From assembly GCA_943840565.1 (NCBI GenBank), contig CALSUY010000001.1, positions 124,001 to 188,000 of the forward strand: a stretch of 64,000 bases of DNA. Direction: 5' to 3'. Below, one piece after another: positions 62,536 through 64,000 of this stretch. Both the position numbers and the translations under genes were made by a program. This stretch comes from an uncultured Candidatus Actinomarinales bacterium. GTDB lineage: Bacteria; Actinomycetota; Acidimicrobiia; Actinomarinales; Actinomarinaceae. The first letter of the stretch is position 1. The number at the start of each line of letters is the position of its first letter. The notes under the pieces are model-generated. The model ran no database searches, was not told the origin of the DNA, and worked only from the letters and a program-made list of their open reading frames with translations.

Positions 62536-63362
62536 ATATAGAAGATTTGAGTCTTAAGGATTTACAGAAAAGTGGATACTTTGCTGATCAAGCCTTACTG
62601 GATGTAGTTAATGCAGCTCGTTTTTTAAATAAACCATTACTGATAGAAGGACCAGCAGGTACCGGAAAAACATTTTTAGCGAAAACCCTCTCAGGGATTC
62701 TTAATTTAAAATTAATCCGTCTCCAGTGTCATGAGGGCATTGATGAGGACAGAGCTGTATATGAATGGAATTATAAAAAACAACTTTTATCTATTCAAAC
62801 TAAATCTGATACGAGTAATCTTTTCGCTGAAGAATATCTTATAAAAAGACCTCTATTAAAAGCATTGACCTCTGAAGTTGATAACTTACTTCTTATCGAT
62901 GAAATAGACCGAGCTGATGAAGAATTCGAAGCATTACTCTTAGAAATACTTGCAGAAAACCAAATCACAATTCCTGAAATGGGAACCATTACAGGCGAAG
63001 AGAACAAGGTTATAATACTGACCTCTAATAACACCAGAGAGCTATCAGATGCATTAAGAAGAAGGTGCATATATCTATATCTTGATTTTCCAAACATTGA
63101 GATAGAAAAAAAGGTACTAATGAATACTGTTGAGGGAATATCAGAAGATGAAGCTATAAAATATGCCTCACTCATTGCTTTTGTAAGAAATCTCAACTTA
63201 AATAAAATACCCTCATTAATTGAATCTGTTGAATGGGTAAAATTTAATATTTTCAGCAAAAGTCAAACTGATGAAAACTTAGGTATATTACTTAAAGATA
63301 AGTCAGACCATAAATTATACCTTGAAAGTATGGAACATTTTAATGAGTCTAACAACAAATGA
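62532..63362 (+). CDS. MoxR-type AAA+ ATPase
   Basis: 276-residue AAA+ ATPase. Walker A is GPAGTGKT (residues 40-47), Walker B is LLIDEIDR (about 119-126), and sensor 1 is in ILTSNNTRELSDALRRRC, containing the arginine finger. This matches the MoxR branch (APE2220/CoxD-like) that works with a von Willebrand factor A (VWA) protein to mature or load metal cofactors of enzymes such as CO-dehydrogenase-like proteins. It overlaps proA by four bases and the next gene by 20 bases, which fits a MoxR-VWA pair. Client unknown. Confidence 0.93.
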   Translation: MNIEDLSLKDLQKSGYFADQALLDVVNAARFLNKPLLIEGPAGTGKTFLAKTLSGILNLKLIRLQCHEGIDEDRAVYEWNYKKQLLSIQTKSDTSNLFAEEYLIKRPLLKALTSEVDNLLLIDEIDRADEEFEALLLEILAENQITIPEMGTITGEENKVIILTSNNTRELSDALRRRCIYLYLDFPNIEIEKKVLMNTVEGISEDEAIKYASLIAFVRNLNLNKIPSLIESVEWVKFNIFSKSQTDENLGILLKDKSDHKLYLESMEHFNESNNK

Positions 63363-64000
63363 GTTAGCTAAATTTTCTGCTTTTTGCAAAGATAATAACT
63401 TCTATATTCCCGTAGAATCAAGCGAAACATTTTTAAAGTATAAAATACAAAAGGATTTAAATTCACTTGAAGACAGCATAAAATATTTATATTACTTACT
63501 ACCAAAAGACTATGAAAGCCAACAAACTCTTAAAAGCTTAATTTATAAATATTTTCATTATGTGATTGAAGACTTGAATAGTACAACATTTCACATCATC
63601 GATGAATATCAAAACAATAATCAAAAACTTCTTGAAATACTTGAAGACATAAATTTAGGTAATTTAGAAGAACTCGAACGTATGTCTGTAGATCTTATTA
63701 TGAACGATATAGATGCTGATTTCACGAGACCAGTGTCAGACTTATATTGGTTAAATCAAATTAAAAAATCCAAAAAATATCAAGAATTTTTTGATATGTT
63801 TAATAATCTGGAAATGTCTAAATTCTCAGAACTCACTAATCAGTTGAATAAAGAAAACATGCAGAGATTATTAGATAACTCTATTTTGGAAAAAATTATA
63901 GAGGAAAGAAATAAACAAAAAGCAGCTTATAAGCCCTCAGAGCTTGAACCAAGAACACAACTTAATGAAAAAGATTTTTTATTTACCAATCAAGAGGAAC
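63343..64000 (+). CDS. Probable VWA-domain partner of MoxR, N-terminal part only
   Basis: Open frame from ATG 63343 to the window end, at least 219 residues and continuing. The visible part is helical and charged (many Lys, Glu and Asn), with no signal peptide or membrane helix. The MIDAS motif of a VWA domain is not reached, so the identification rests on position: it overlaps the MoxR gene by 20 bases, and CoxE-type VWA proteins following MoxR have a similar long helical N-terminus. It could instead be an unrelated helical protein. Confidence 0.45.
   Translation, partial: MSLTTNELAKFSAFCKDNNFYIPVESSETFLKYKIQKDLNSLEDSIKYLYYLLPKDYESQQTLKSLIYKYFHYVIEDLNSTTFHIIDEYQNNNQKLLEILEDINLGNLEELERMSVDLIMNDIDADFTRPVSDLYWLNQIKKSKKYQEFFDMFNNLEMSKFSELTNQLNKENMQRLLDNSILEKIIEERNKQKAAYKPSELEPRTQLNEKDFLFTNQEE

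Overview
The window is a gene-dense, AT-rich (roughly one third G+C by eye) chromosomal segment of a free-living actinobacterium. The assignment rests on a WhiB-family Fe-S regulator, a UPF0182 membrane protein next to a PDZ/S16 Lon-like protease, an AhpE-type peroxiredoxin, an LppM-like lipoprotein, a DUF2342-like protein, and the gene order tig-clpP-clpX-valS-folC-ndk-(mre/rod)-rng-rplU-rpmA-obgE-proB-proA, which is the actinobacterial order. The low G+C and very tight packing resemble streamlined marine lineages such as the Actinomarinales; that last step is inference. I see no insertion sequence, prophage, CRISPR array or other sign of recent transfer.

Layout. 1-4.2 kb: the tail of a Nudix hydrolase, a DMT exporter, trpS and a PcrA/UvrD helicase. 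4.3-8.5 kb: a TCA operon, sucC-sucD-icd-mdh, followed by an HU gene with a strong terminator. 8.9-12.5 kb (minus strand): sdhC-sdhD-sdhA-sdhB plus a small SCP2-like gene, divergent from whiB. 12.9-15.6 kb (minus): ahpE, a DUF2342-like gene and an HtrA-like protease. 15.8-22.7 kb: a LIV-type ABC importer operon with an acyl-CoA ligase embedded in it. 22.7-26.6 kb: Lon-like protease and UPF0182. 26.6-31 kb: initiator tRNA, a thioredoxin-like protein with a small membrane protein, mrp, uppP with a tiny Cys protein, plsY and a thioesterase. 31-39.5 kb: GMC oxidoreductase, an unusual duplicated RecB/Cas4-like Fe-S nuclease, aconitase, and pdxH-rph-rdgB-lipoprotein. 39.4-43.6 kb: citramalate synthase, acetyl-CoA synthetase and a thioesterase. 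43.6-44.2 kb: six tRNA genes in two divergent groups. 44.2-62.5 kb: the long proteostasis / cell-shape / ribosome / proline block. 62.5 kb to the end: a MoxR ATPase and the start of its partner.

The most striking signal is just upstream of citramalate synthase (39.44-39.56 kb). There is a perfect -10 box, an eight-residue leader ORF (MMNIIIIN) with four consecutive isoleucine codons, and two mutually exclusive RNA hairpins. The second hairpin is an intrinsic terminator with nine T residues ending four bases before the gene. This is the architecture of ribosome-mediated transcription attenuation by isoleucine, and it independently supports the gene being cimA of the threonine-independent isoleucine pathway. 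Other points of interest are the duplicated nuclease whose first half has lost its catalytic residues, a set of leaderless promoters, back-to-back overlapping promoters between sdhC and whiB, and two small unnoticed genes (26720-26857 and 29195-29347).

Together the genes describe aerobic heterotrophy: import of small organic solutes, CoA activation of acids and acetate, a nearly complete oxidative TCA cycle (aconitase, IDH, succinyl-CoA synthetase, SDH, MDH) feeding respiration, and a rod-type wall synthesis machinery.
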